IMG/VR virus record: IMGVR_UViG_3300024348_000001
Coordinates: 62,001 to 126,000 of that record
Reading direction: 5' to 3' (one strand)
Length of the DNA: 64,000 bases
From: a virus
The notes below the pieces were generated by a model, which saw only the letters and a list, made by a program, of their open reading frames with translations, was not told the origin of the DNA and did not search any database. Below, one piece after another: positions 29,778 through 38,832 of the stretch. Within the stretch, counting starts at the first letter, position 1. Each line of letters opens with the position of its first letter. The position numbers were made by a program, and so were the translations under genes.

Positions 29778-32119
29778 TCTGTCACCGTCCAATACACTCT
29801 TCCAGTACCTGTGGCTCCGTATTTCCAACGAAAGCCTGAGTCGTTGTAAGACGCATAATAAGTACCTAAAAGGTCATCACGTGGATTTTCAAAATTTGGC
29901 GTTACTGGACTACTACCGGTAATAATAAAAGGATTACACGAATCTAGCGGGCATGTTGGGCCAAGATTCAGGGTGCCGCTTTGGCCTGAGTCGGGCAGTA
30001 CACCGTCACCCCACCCGGGATACGGCCAACACGGAGTTCCTACTCCTCCATTTGCAACGGAAAGCCAGTGCGGATTACCAAAACTTTTTAAACTTTGAGG
30101 TTCACAACAAAAGTACCCGGTGCCCAGCATGCCGCCAAGCGTCATAGCTACCTCATATGTGGGTAACGAATAATACATATATGAAGGATCAGTTTCGAGA
30201 CCAAGGCCTCTTAACCCAGTATATTTACCGGCATTACGTCCTTTACACATGCAATCCGTCGCATGATCGTAATAACCCGACCCTGTCCCCTCAGGCCCTC
30301 TGTGTGGGTATAGCCTCGACACTGAAACTCTAGCGCTGAAATACAAATCAGGATCAATATCTGCACTTGTAGTAGTACTTGATCCGTACAATAAACCATG
30401 TTTATGTTTGGGACAACGTGTGTGAAAGTAATCGTAATACACTCCCGGAATATAAGAAACTGTACCGTCACACGGAGGAATTCTTACGCTACCAGTGCCT
30501 ATAATGTAATCTACTAATCCAGTTGTTACATTACCGTAATCAACACGTCTAGTGCGTTCTATTCTGGTGTCAAGCACAACAGAAAATCCATCAATACAGG
30601 GCATAACATTTTCAGGATCGCTAAACGTAATGGTTAATGTACGTGGAAAATAAGTCAATCCTTGTTCACACCAAAGCGGAATAGCTCGTTTTTTACAATC
30701 GGAGCATGCGGTTGTAATTATGCACGGAGCCGTTGTAATTTGTCCGTCGTAAGTACCATCGTGGTCAGGATATCCGCAAAAACATCCATTTTGATCTACA
30801 TACTGATAATAAGGATAAGGATCTGCTTGTACTAAGTCATATTTGCCATAATCACAGCGATCCAGTCCGTATTTTAACCATTTTGCACTTGTAGCGTTCC
30901 ATTGCCAAGAACATGACTCTCTGCATACCTTTGGACCTCGTGTTGTTGTTGTTGTTGTTGTTGGCAATACTATAGAATTAGATACACAATAAAGATAACA
31001 ACGTCTTATCATGTAGTCAGCACTATCGTATATACGGTATTCACCGTTGTCTGGGTCGTATGCTTCATAACTATAATTAAGGACGCCTTGGCTGCCATCA
31101 CTTGTTACTGAAGAAGCGCGACAACCCGTAGGACAAAACGACTGAACAACTATATTATTTGGTGATTGCCCGTAATCCCAAATAGAATAACCAGCACACG
31201 GTGCCGTCGTGGTCGTAGTAGCCGTTGTGCTAGTTGTAGTTACGCCGGGAGCTCCAGTTGTTGTTGTGGAGGTTGTTGTTGTAGGTACGCAAGCGACGCG
31301 TATTTCTTGTCCGGCAAATGCTCCGGGATTAGGTGGACGTTCTGGGCAACCGCACGGACCAGAACAAGTTGTATAGCCTTGTGACCACGTATTGGATATT
31401 GTCCACACCCACGTGCAGAATCCGGCACACGGTCCCGCCGTAGTAGTAGTTGTTGTAGTGGTCGTTGGTGGCGTGTTGCTACAAGATAAAATTGCTGCTC
31501 CGCCTATAATTGTACCGGAATACGCAGGCGGTCCCGGGCAATAACAACCTGCGAAACAATCAGATGCTAGTAAACGCCATCCGTCTGACTCCCACAAATA
31601 TAGGCAAGAACTAGCACAGGCCGCAGGTGTCGTTGTTGTACTTGTTGTTGATGAGCTTGATGTTGTCGTACTTGTTGACGCTGGTGTGTTTACACGGCAA
31701 AACGTATAATACGTATCACCCTTTTCAAATTCTGATAGTGGAGGCGCATCGCCACATACACAATCTTCGCCTTCGCACGCGTTATCAATTAATACCCATC
31801 CAGAACTTTCATACGACCACGAGTAAATGCAACTACCAGCACACGGTGTAGTAGTTGTAGTTGTCGTTGATGTCGTACTAGAAGTTGTTGACGTTGAACT
31901 GGTGGTACTTGAAGTTGTTGTCGGTGCTGTTGTTGATGATGAACTGGTGGTACTTGAAGTTGTTGTCGGTGCTGTTGTTGATGATGAACTGGTGGTACTT
32001 GAAGTTGTTGGTGCCGTGGTCGAGCTGGTGGAGCTGCTCGTGCTCGAGGTCGTCGATGACGAGCTACTAGACGAGCTACTACTCGACGTGCTCGAGGTCG
32101 TTGGCGGCATCGTGCTCAT
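29774..32119 (-). CDS. Mucin-like Ser/Thr-rich, Cys-rich virion protein (781 aa)
   Basis: The first 90 residues are almost only Ser, Thr, Ala and Pro, an ideal O-glycosylation target. Five or so compact Cys-rich units follow (e.g. CIYSWSYESSGWVL...CVCG, CLYLWESDGW, CTWVWTISNTW, CSWQWNATSAKW), each separated by Thr-rich linkers such as TTTTTTTT. The C-terminal 300 residues form a larger Cys/Tyr/Gly-rich domain. No transmembrane segment or signal is visible. It should be a surface-exposed tail or fibre protein. It lies next to four sugar-modifying enzymes. Confidence 0.7.
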   Translation of the reverse strand: MSTMPPTTSSTSSSSSSSSSSSTTSSTSSSTSSTTAPTTSSTTSSSSTTAPTTTSSTTSSSSTTAPTTTSSTTSSTSTTSSTTSTTTTTTTPCAGSCIYSWSYESSGWVLIDNACEGEDCVCGDAPPLSEFEKGDTYYTFCRVNTPASTSTTTSSSSTTSTTTTPAACASSCLYLWESDGWRLLASDCFAGCYCPGPPAYSGTIIGGAAILSCSNTPPTTTTTTTTTAGPCAGFCTWVWTISNTWSQGYTTCSGPCGCPERPPNPGAFAGQEIRVACVPTTTTSTTTTGAPGVTTTSTTATTTTTAPCAGYSIWDYGQSPNNIVVQSFCPTGCRASSVTSDGSQGVLNYSYEAYDPDNGEYRIYDSADYMIRRCYLYCVSNSIVLPTTTTTTTRGPKVCRESCSWQWNATSAKWLKYGLDRCDYGKYDLVQADPYPYYQYVDQNGCFCGYPDHDGTYDGQITTAPCIITTACSDCKKRAIPLWCEQGLTYFPRTLTITFSDPENVMPCIDGFSVVLDTRIERTRRVDYGNVTTGLVDYIIGTGSVRIPPCDGTVSYIPGVYYDYFHTRCPKHKHGLLYGSSTTTSADIDPDLYFSARVSVSRLYPHRGPEGTGSGYYDHATDCMCKGRNAGKYTGLRGLGLETDPSYMYYSLPTYEVAMTLGGMLGTGYFCCEPQSLKSFGNPHWLSVANGGVGTPCWPYPGWGDGVLPDSGQSGTLNLGPTCPLDSCNPFIITGSSPVTPNFENPRDDLLGTYYASYNDSGFRWKYGATGTGRVYWTVTE
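31896..32017. repeat. 45-bp tandem repeat in the Ser/Thr coding region
   Basis: The unit beginning GAACTGGTGGTACTTGAAGT starts at 31896, 31941 and 31986, with near-identical copies. It encodes a 15-residue Ser/Thr/Ala/Pro repeat. Such repeats are prone to copy-number change. Confidence 0.7.
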
Positions 32120-35100
32120 TATACACCACCCGTCGAGGTCGTGCTGGTTGTTGTCGGACCAGCCGTGCTAGTTGTTGTAGTAGTAACACACAGGTACCCG
32201 TACGGTATACACACGGTAAGAAATTCCGGCGTAAAAATACCATTAAAACAAGATATACCTGATACAAAATCAAAAGTTAATATGGCAGGCGGTGGTGTTG
32301 TTGTAGTACGCGTATATTGAATTAAATATATAGGCACACTGTTATTATACAAGGTTCCGCTATAATAACCTAAATAACGCCCGGGTATAACAGTGTTAGT
32401 AATCACATTTAAAATTTTAATAGGACGCCAGTCTATGAACCCGCCGTTAAATCTTTGTACGTATCCGTCGTACAGACCGGCACTACCGCCTTCGTTAAAA
32501 GGGGAAAGCGTAGTTACCCGCACGGCTTGTGTAAAAGATTTACTTTCGACGGTGTACAAATAATCATTTATAGGTTGTCCGCTGCCGTACAAACTAAGAC
32601 TACCAGAACCGACAGAGCCACTAAAACGACCAAAATATATTTTTTGGTCTTCTAGCGGCAAATTATTACTGTCTTTTATTTTAATATCGTAAGTTTCTTC
32701 AAAAGAATCTGTATCGTTGTTGTAATTTAAAAGATATCCGGGGTAATTATTATTTTCGTCAACGTCATAGTAGCTAACTTTTACGCAAGCTACGTCATCA
32801 CGGGTGCGTACTAGATATACAGATTTTCCTGAACTTTCTTTTCCGCCAAAACTACCGATATATATTTTTTTTAACAATGGCGCGTAGTCAACATCGTAAA
32901 CCGTTACTTCAGTTGGACTTGCAACGGTAAAACCATTAGTTGTCGGATTAAATGTTAAAAGGTTTGCACGATAATGTCCAAACGCGTTAGGCGTCGTACT
33001 TATAACCTGCACTAAAACACCACCACTACCACTACCACTACCACCACCGCCACCGCCGGGACTAGCACCGTAAATAGGAGTACCGCCACCGCCGGGACCG
33101 CCGCCGCCAACAAAACCGACTAATACACCAACATACGTTTGAACGGAAAGCTCCGTACCTCCAAATGTTGGCTGTATTTCTATGTAATTCAAATCGACGT
33201 AAGTATTAGACGCGGGATCGTATGCAATAATGTAACCCGGATAATTGCCGTTAATCGTAAGCGTAGTACTAGAAACTCTTATCATGTAGACAACAGAACT
33301 GGGTTCGGGCAAAGACAATTCTAAGCGGGCTTCAAATTGAAAAATGCAGTTTGTTGTATTGTTTACGGTTAAATAAATTTTTCCTGTGGGTGTTGCGGTT
33401 GCTTCAGCCGCAGTAAATTCAACGTCAGTACCGTCTTCTGACAATGACGTCAGCGCAGGACAACAAGTCACAATGTCCAAATCAGCCTTAAATTCATATG
33501 AACAGTCTTCAGTGTTTTCAACTGTTAGATAAATGGTGCCTGTGGTTAGTTCACCGTCAATGCCACGCTCTACATAAACGTCTATACCATCGTCGTTAAG
33601 TGACGTCATTTCGGCGCAGGGTAAATCTAGTTCAAGATCCGCCGCAAATTCAAACGTACAGTCTTCGGTATTTTCAACAGTTAGATAAATAGTACCGGTA
33701 GGCGCCGTATCCCCAACTGCGGGCGATCCATTGCGCGTAAGAGTAACGCTTGTACCGGCGTCGGACAACGACAAGCATGCAGGACAACTAAACGTAAAAT
33801 CTAAGGCCACATCAAAGTCGTAACTACAGTTATCTGAAGGCTCTGCTGTCAGATAAATAGTGCCCGTCGGTAATTTACCTGCAATACCCTGTGAAATTTC
33901 AATTGCAGCGCCCGCAGACGTTACAGCTGTCATAATTGGACAGGGTAAGGCTAAGTCCACGTTTACGTCGAAATCAAAGCTGCAATCTTCTGCGGTATTG
34001 ACTGTAAGTGTTATTTTTCCAGACGGTTCTGTACCGTCACGCGAGATTACAATCGGTACGCCGTCAGTAGCCAATGACTTAATAGCAGGACAACTAAATG
34101 TAAGGTCACCTTCGATAGTAAATTCAAAGCTACAATTTTCGGTATTTTCTACGGTTAAATACAATGTTGCTTCGGGCAGAGCTCCCGGTGTTCCTTGCGT
34201 TACAGTTACAGGTGTACCTGATTCAGATAAAGATGTTAATGCTGGGCAACTAAACGTTAAATCGAAATCTACGTTAAACTCAAAACTACAATTTTCAGTG
34301 TTGCTTATATTTAGATAAATGGAACCTTCAGGTAATGCACCGACATCGCCTTGTGTCACGACGATGCTATTGCCTTCTTCTGCTTTAGACTCAAGTGCCG
34401 GGCAACTAAAAGTTAAGTCAAAATCAACGTCAAATTCAAACGCGCAATTTTCGGTGTTGTTAATTGTCAGCGTTATGGTGGCTTCTGGTAAATCACCCGC
34501 CGTACCTTGCGTGATTACAGCGGCAGTACCTTCTGCTGAGTTAGACGTGAGCGCAGGGCAACTAAAAGTAAAGTCAAAATCAACGTCAAATTCAAACGCG
34601 CAATCGATTGTATTGTTGACGGTTAAGTAAATCTTGCCTTCAGGAGGAGCGCCATTAATGCCTTGATATACAGAAATATCTTTGCCTAATTCAGCATTTG
34701 ATGTCAGGTTAGGGCAACTAAACGTAAACTCAACATCGACGTCAAATTCAAATGCGCAGTTTTCGGTATTGGTAACTGCTAGGTAAATTTTACCTTCAGG
34801 TGGGGATCCGTCAGGACCTTGTAAAAAGGCAATATCTTTGCCTAATTCAGCATTTGATGTCAGAGCAGGACAACTGAATGTGAAGTCAAAATCTACGTCA
34901 AAATCAAACGCACAAGACGAATCATCTTTAACAACAGTTAAATAAATTTTGCCGTCAGGTAATGCGCCGGGTGTTCCGCCTGTGACGGTAATTGCATGAC
35001 CATCTGTAGCCAAAGACGTCATATCAGGGCATACAACATCAGGAATTTCAATGGTAACTTGAAAATCAAATTCGCAACATGTTCCTTTTGTGACAGTAAA

Positions 35101-35349
35101 CAACAACGCAGGTTCGGTTATCTTACTATCGTCTGCGCGATACCCTATGAAAATGCTAGATTCGGTTACAAGCAAATCGGGGCACGGAAATTCTCTAGGT
35201 AACTCAACAATAGGAACAAGTTGGCATTCGGTAATGGCATCAGGCGGTGGTGGTACAGTGGCGTCGGTTAAAAGGCCACCGGGCGAGATACGCGTAACGG
35301 CATCGATGTCGCATTTAGTTGGGTCAAAGATTAGTTCGTCATCCGCCAT
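32119..35349 (-). CDS. Repeat-rich surface protein with Gly and Thr tracts (1076 aa)
   Basis: The start at 35349 is preferred (AGGTGA six bases upstream and a 13-base gap to the previous gene). Residues about 40-690 hold about 12 copies of a roughly 52-residue unit with the pattern GxIYLTVxNTxxCxFEFDVDxxxxxxCPxLTS, each with two Cys. They probably form a string of beta domains. Next come a Gly-rich stretch (runs of GGGG), further beta segments (YPGY, EVTVYDVDY, IYFGRFSG), and a Thr-rich end. The stop overlaps the start of the mucin-like gene (TAATG). A tail fibre or surface adhesin is likely. Confidence 0.7.
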   Translation of the reverse strand: MADDELIFDPTKCDIDAVTRISPGGLLTDATVPPPPDAITECQLVPIVELPREFPCPDLLVTESSIFIGYRADDSKITEPALLFTVTKGTCCEFDFQVTIEIPDVVCPDMTSLATDGHAITVTGGTPGALPDGKIYLTVVKDDSSCAFDFDVDFDFTFSCPALTSNAELGKDIAFLQGPDGSPPEGKIYLAVTNTENCAFEFDVDVEFTFSCPNLTSNAELGKDISVYQGINGAPPEGKIYLTVNNTIDCAFEFDVDFDFTFSCPALTSNSAEGTAAVITQGTAGDLPEATITLTINNTENCAFEFDVDFDLTFSCPALESKAEEGNSIVVTQGDVGALPEGSIYLNISNTENCSFEFNVDFDLTFSCPALTSLSESGTPVTVTQGTPGALPEATLYLTVENTENCSFEFTIEGDLTFSCPAIKSLATDGVPIVISRDGTEPSGKITLTVNTAEDCSFDFDVNVDLALPCPIMTAVTSAGAAIEISQGIAGKLPTGTIYLTAEPSDNCSYDFDVALDFTFSCPACLSLSDAGTSVTLTRNGSPAVGDTAPTGTIYLTVENTEDCTFEFAADLELDLPCAEMTSLNDDGIDVYVERGIDGELTTGTIYLTVENTEDCSYEFKADLDIVTCCPALTSLSEDGTDVEFTAAEATATPTGKIYLTVNNTTNCIFQFEARLELSLPEPSSVVYMIRVSSTTLTINGNYPGYIIAYDPASNTYVDLNYIEIQPTFGGTELSVQTYVGVLVGFVGGGGPGGGGTPIYGASPGGGGGGSGSGSGGVLVQVISTTPNAFGHYRANLLTFNPTTNGFTVASPTEVTVYDVDYAPLLKKIYIGSFGGKESSGKSVYLVRTRDDVACVKVSYYDVDENNNYPGYLLNYNNDTDSFEETYDIKIKDSNNLPLEDQKIYFGRFSGSVGSGSLSLYGSGQPINDYLYTVESKSFTQAVRVTTLSPFNEGGSAGLYDGYVQRFNGGFIDWRPIKILNVITNTVIPGRYLGYYSGTLYNNSVPIYLIQYTRTTTTPPPAILTFDFVSGISCFNGIFTPEFLTVCIPYGYLCVTTTTTSTAGPTTTSTTSTGGV
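33300..35180. repeat. Tandem array of about 12 diverged 156-bp units
   Basis: The encoded 52-residue units are recognisable by the TVxNTExC and CPxLTS motifs; several are near-identical at the DNA level (for example 34360-34610, 34500-34760). They probably arose by tandem duplication. The copy number here is counted from the 12 visible 'NTxxC(S/A/T)(F/Y)xF'-type boxes. Confidence 0.65.
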
Positions 35350-35362
35350 GGTGTCACCTATA

Positions 35363-36349
35363 TCATGCCGGCGAAAGTGATGCAGGGACAACAACAGCGA
35401 CACCCGCAAGATTAATGTCAATAATTAACTTATTTTCTTCAGGCACGGATTCAATTTGAACACCGTTACTGCCCTGTATTGTAAAGTTACTTTTACTGAC
35501 GCCGTTGATTGTTTGAATGGTTTCGCCGCAAGCTGGGCCACCCGAAAGCAAACCACTAATTCCCACCAACGGTACTTCTGTTTCAAACAAAGGAATTTCT
35601 TCACAAGGTTGTCCTTCCCCCGCACCTACTTTTGCCGCAAACGTAATAGACCCATCTCGACTATTTTGCTTAATATCTGCGTTATATCCGGGTTGAAACA
35701 GCACAAGGTCACGTAAAAATACTGAATCAATAAAAATAATGTTTGTCGGAAAAGGCCACACTAATTCTGAACAATCGGCTGGATTTTCGTAACGAGTCCT
35801 GTCGTTGTTCGCTACATTAATAGACGTTATAGCGGACTTGTACGAACTGCGCGTAAGTGCTGGTTCTAAAACACAATCTGCAAGCGTACCAGTTAAAGTT
35901 GTATTACTGGCTACAAACGCAGTCAATTCATCTAAAGGACCTGTAACAAGAAATCCTGTCCAAAGCGATTGAAATGTAGACTCGATAAGCGCATCAACTT
36001 CTGACCCCGACAAACTTAAACCATCAAGTCCGCTGTCGGTAAATTCTGTCAAATATGCATCAGATGTTGTTGTTCGCGTGAATGTCAGTGTGGCATACGC
36101 CAAAGCAGGGCAAGTTGAAGCAAACTCAAAGAAAAATGCATTTCCCACGCGGCGTAATTGTTTTAAATACACCACGTGAAACCTGTGATCAAAATCTACA
36201 TTAGGCCCAAATGTAAAACCGCAATCAACAATTGCTGAGTTTGGTAAATTGATAAGCGTAGTCACCCCTGATATTGGTCTACCAGCAGTACCCGTAATAA
36301 ACGGGTACGCTCTGTTGCGATTATCGTCAAAAAATCCAGCTCTGGCCAC
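35363..36349 (-). CDS. Tail-tip-type protein, family member 1 (328 aa)
   Basis: Start GTG with AGGAT upstream. The N-terminal FFDDNRNRAYPF box is shared with other genes of this run. Later comes a TIQTINGVSKSNFTIQGSNG segment like those of neighbours, and a hydrophobic C-terminus. Predicted baseplate- or tail-attached. The sequence is beta-rich and the role within the virion is inferred from its location between the surface repeat protein and the rest of the tail module. Confidence 0.55.
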   Translation of the reverse strand: MARAGFFDDNRNRAYPFITGTAGRPISGVTTLINLPNSAIVDCGFTFGPNVDFDHRFHVVYLKQLRRVGNAFFFEFASTCPALAYATLTFTRTTTSDAYLTEFTDSGLDGLSLSGSEVDALIESTFQSLWTGFLVTGPLDELTAFVASNTTLTGTLADCVLEPALTRSSYKSAITSINVANNDRTRYENPADCSELVWPFPTNIIFIDSVFLRDLVLFQPGYNADIKQNSRDGSITFAAKVGAGEGQPCEEIPLFETEVPLVGISGLLSGGPACGETIQTINGVSKSNFTIQGSNGVQIESVPEENKLIIDINLAGVAVVVPASLSPA

Positions 36350-36377
36350 GGTGAATCCTATAAGTGTTTACGCGCTG

Positions 36378-37184
36378 TTACGACCCCGCCACGCTAATTT
36401 TAAGCCCGGTTTCCGTATTAGTTATTCTTAGTATTGTATCAGTTGCCGCTGCATTGTTGACGCCAATCGTGATGTTACCGTCAAGAGAAGCACAGTCAAA
36501 TGTCATGTTGTCAGAAATGAAACGCATTGTTTTTATAGGATTGACTGTAGTAAACAACGATTGTGGATTACAAAGCCTGCGGCGGTATAAAGGATCACCT
36601 ACGATATCTACACGAATCACTGTGCACGGAATTCCGCCTCCACAAATATTATTCTGAGTTATAAGTTGTTTGCGCAGTACAACGCCGTCATCGCCGACAA
36701 GCCATACGTCGCCCGTAAGAAATGTACCGTCATCTAGTAAAATTCCTCTAACGCCCTGTTCGGGTACTGGTACACATACGGTAGCAGCAAACTCTGTACT
36801 GCTGCGTTCAAATATGTGGGTACCAACGCCTAAAGCTTGAAACACACCTAGCCGATATTCTGCGGAAACAAGGACACCTGCGGGACGGTCATAAACATCA
36901 CGTAAAATAAGTGTGACCGGCGGGCTTAAAATAGAAAAAGTTGTGGAACAAAGCTCAGACGTACCTTCATTACCAACGTAAATTGTTACTGTGGCGTGTG
37001 TGACAATTACTTTAGACAAGTACAATCCAGCGGTACCGCCAATTGGATACAAGTTGGCGTCAAGGAATGTCCCTTCAAGTAAGATTTTACCTGCACGACT
37101 GGTCAACGTAGCCTTTTCGGAAAAAGGGTACTTCGTTGTTTCATTTTGTTTACGCCATTCGGGAAATAGAATGCGCTCAGGCAT
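36378..37184 (-). CDS. Tail-tip-type protein, family member 2 (268 aa)
   Basis: The N-terminus has the box WRKQNETTKYPFSEKAT. A beta-rich middle with a Cys-poor profile and a C-terminal NMTFDCASLDGNITIGVNN segment follow, resembling the second module of its neighbours. It overlaps the start of the gene upstream by eight bases. Likely virion component. Confidence 0.55.
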   Translation of the reverse strand: MPERILFPEWRKQNETTKYPFSEKATLTSRAGKILLEGTFLDANLYPIGGTAGLYLSKVIVTHATVTIYVGNEGTSELCSTTFSILSPPVTLILRDVYDRPAGVLVSAEYRLGVFQALGVGTHIFERSSTEFAATVCVPVPEQGVRGILLDDGTFLTGDVWLVGDDGVVLRKQLITQNNICGGGIPCTVIRVDIVGDPLYRRRLCNPQSLFTTVNPIKTMRFISDNMTFDCASLDGNITIGVNNAAATDTILRITNTETGLKISVAGS

Positions 37185-38832
37185 TTACTTCCTCCAGATA
37201 GAAGTAGCCGAACTCAGAAACCGATTTATCTGCGTAGAAACCGATACGGCCAACGCTAGGACGGTAATTAGTAACGACAATAGGACCAAATTCTGCAAAA
37301 ACAGTTGGAATTGTTAAACCAGTAACCTGTACTGAAATTTTAGTTTCTGTCGTTGCGGTTCCGGGCAAAACCGTGGCCGAAATGCGATACCAATCGTCTA
37401 AACGAATACCCGGAACAAACACAGAAGCAACGGCGCTCAATAGCTGCACTCCATCAAAATAATGTAGCCGCAACGTTTGAGTATCGTAATTTAAAATAGC
37501 GACGTAATATTCGTAGCGCCCGGCTATTGTTGTGTGCGGGCGGTAATTCAATACTAAACCCGCGTTATGTTTACTTCCGACAGTACCCGGACGCATGCGT
37601 GTATGTATTGATATGCGGCGGAATACGGTTTGTACGTCAAAGCCTTGCCACAATGTGATATTACGTAATGCCTGTGATTCAGACGTCAGTGCGTACTGAG
37701 GTACAAAATTGTCGCTGAAAGATTCAGACAGCGATTGACTCATCCATGTTGGCCGAGTGTTGTCACCGGTAGTCAAAGTAATGAGCCAACGACCCGACGT
37801 TGGAATTGGTACAAACATGTCTCCAGACATGTCGCCAAAACCTTCGGAATACGGTAAAGATCCAACGATAACCACACTTTCAGACGGTGGTGGTGTAACG
37901 GGAGGTTCCACGGGAGGTTCGGGCGGAATGACGTTGGTTTCTGCATACTGGCTGGGTAGCAACCCTGCACTGGATGGTAATTGCGGGGGCAAGCACGCGT
38001 CAAACAAACCAACCGGCGTATCAATAAGAACGCCGCATTCGCTGTCAATTTTGGCGGTAAGTGCAAAACCTTTAATTTGAACAGTAAGCAAACCGTCGCA
38101 ATCGGGGCCAACCGCATTTATAAACTCGATAGGCGGTTTTGTGCACGTATTGCTGTCCGGACGCTTGCCGCACGGTCCCGTAAATTGTTGAAAAACGCTT
38201 TGCAATGCTGCCGTTGTCGTATCTTGGCGCGCTGTCTCTATTGCGGTGTCGATTAAACGTACAACTGCTACTTTACGCAATATACCGTCGATTTCACGAT
38301 CTTCTCCTACAATCTCAAGCGGTTCTGTTGCGCGTAAACGCACAATGTCTTCTAGCGGCGTTGCGGCATCTAGTGTTCGCATTCCTGTAACGGCAAGAGG
38401 CGCGTAACTGCGTGCTGCGCGTGCCGTTAAAAAACTTTGTTGTGGTGTGGAAAACCTTGCACGATAATTAGTTTTAGACGAAACACCGCTTCCAAATGTA
38501 ATCCAGCCACTTACACCGTCTGCTTGAGGATCTAGAGAATATTGCCGCCCTTCTACGACAGGACGTGCTTCCGAAATAACCGCCAAAGGTTTTAATGTTG
38601 CTGCGCCTAGTGTGGTGCTTACCAGAAAAGTAATAGATACAAATGTATCCGTAATTGTGATTGAGCTTATAAATGCATAGCGCCCTAATTGATTAGACCA
38701 TCGTAAATGTAAATCCGTAATAACATTATTTTGTAACCGTAGCCCCGCGTCATCTACACTTGTGGCAGTTTCATCAACGGGATAAGCAATACCCTCGTTT
38801 AACGAATACCAGTGTTGGTTGCGAATCGCCAT
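37177..38832 (-). CDS. Tail-tip-type protein with LamG-like domain (551 aa)
   Basis: An N-terminal box (YSLNEGIAYPVDETAT) is followed by a beta-rich region and an EFINAVGPDCDGLLTVQ segment. Pro-rich linker (PPEPPVEPPVTPPP) near residues 300-320. From about 350 a jelly-roll domain like LamG/concanavalin follows, with a GLVLNYRPHT...YEYYVAILNYDTQTLRLHYFDG pattern and a WYRISATVL edge strand. Such domains bind sugars, so this may be a receptor- or glycan-binding tail protein. Confidence 0.6.
   Translation of the reverse strand: MAIRNQHWYSLNEGIAYPVDETATSVDDAGLRLQNNVITDLHLRWSNQLGRYAFISSITITDTFVSITFLVSTTLGAATLKPLAVISEARPVVEGRQYSLDPQADGVSGWITFGSGVSSKTNYRARFSTPQQSFLTARAARSYAPLAVTGMRTLDAATPLEDIVRLRATEPLEIVGEDREIDGILRKVAVVRLIDTAIETARQDTTTAALQSVFQQFTGPCGKRPDSNTCTKPPIEFINAVGPDCDGLLTVQIKGFALTAKIDSECGVLIDTPVGLFDACLPPQLPSSAGLLPSQYAETNVIPPEPPVEPPVTPPPSESVVIVGSLPYSEGFGDMSGDMFVPIPTSGRWLITLTTGDNTRPTWMSQSLSESFSDNFVPQYALTSESQALRNITLWQGFDVQTVFRRISIHTRMRPGTVGSKHNAGLVLNYRPHTTIAGRYEYYVAILNYDTQTLRLHYFDGVQLLSAVASVFVPGIRLDDWYRISATVLPGTATTETKISVQVTGLTIPTVFAEFGPIVVTNYRPSVGRIGFYADKSVSEFGYFYLEEVNA

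Noticed and set aside
31827-32171. Plus-strand Val/Leu-rich open frame opposite the Ser/Thr tract
   Set aside because: It is the antisense shadow of a Ser/Thr repeat; long open frames opposite such tracts are a compositional artefact.
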